Source: Denitratisoma sp.
GTDB lineage: Bacteria; Pseudomonadota; Gammaproteobacteria; Burkholderiales; Rhodocyclaceae
DNA length: 47,094 nucleotides
Reading direction: 5' to 3'
Assembly (NCBI GenBank): GCA_032027165.1
Contig: JAVSMO010000001.1
Coordinates: forward strand, 1 to 47,094
Positions 46,510 through 47,094 of this stretch are shown here, piece after piece. Below the pieces are notes generated by a model, which had not been told where the DNA came from, ran no database searches, and worked only from the letters and a program-made list of their open reading frames with translations. Both the position numbers and the translations under genes were made by a program. Positions within the stretch are counted from its first letter, which is position 1. Each line of letters opens with the position of its first letter.

Positions 46510-47094
<585 letters not shown>

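Overview
The window is a 47 kb piece of a GC-rich betaproteobacterial chromosome, most likely from the Rhodocyclales and their relatives. The 16S rRNA gene that begins at the right edge, the rplM-rpsI-argC-bactofilin-erpA-anmK-M23-tyrS order leading into the rrn operon, and the slmA-HAD-argB block all fit that placement. No phage, transposon, integron, CRISPR array or tRNA was seen. Nearly everything is vertically inherited core or core-adjacent gene content.

Left part (1-10805, + strand): one dense run of MSHA-type IV pilus genes, mshP (cut by the window edge), mshQ, mshI, a PilN-like mshI partner, mshJ, mshK, mshL, mshM and mshN. The minor-pilin end (P, Q) lies upstream of the assembly end (I to N). 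mshE (extension ATPase) and mshG (platform) are not in the window. A convergent comF abuts mshN. Next come bioB-bioC and a tiny basic protein (11559-13491), facing a minus-strand oxidative-repair unit: a COG4315-type lipoprotein, an ECF sigma factor, its anti-sigma factor, and msrP-msrQ. This resembles sigma-controlled periplasmic methionine sulfoxide repair.

Centre (16.8-26.4 kb): cytochrome c4, engB, hemB, slmA, a pyrimidine nucleotidase-type HAD protein, argB, a heat-shock hsp20 with a textbook sigma-32 promoter, a CWC cysteine-rich protein, and a minus-strand block fmdB-DUF502-aspS-secreted RNase-barstar-nudB. 26.5-31.5 kb: the pilB-pilC-pilD type IV pilus assembly set and a CcsA-like cytochrome c assembly protein, divergent from ffh.

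Right part: lytic transglycosylase and proS, rppH, a CBS protein, a CNP1-like protein, coq7, osmC, a 590-bp AT-rich intergenic region, rplM-rpsI, argC, a coiled-coil membrane protein, bactofilin, erpA, anmK, an M23 peptidase, tyrS, and then the rRNA promoter, the boxA leader and the first 585 nt of 16S rRNA.

The most interesting non-ordinary signals are two predicted small RNAs. One lies on the minus strand in the engB-hemB gap (18228-18350): a compact four-way junction whose apical loop reads UCACCUCCC. The other lies on the plus strand upstream of rplM (38630-38760): a long stem, then a hairpin loop reading CUCCUCCUUU, then a strong terminator. Both loops copy the anti-Shine-Dalgarno end of 16S rRNA, which suggests trans-acting RNAs that block ribosome binding sites. 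The second has a plausible promoter overlaid by two TGCACAAAA direct repeats 21 bp apart.
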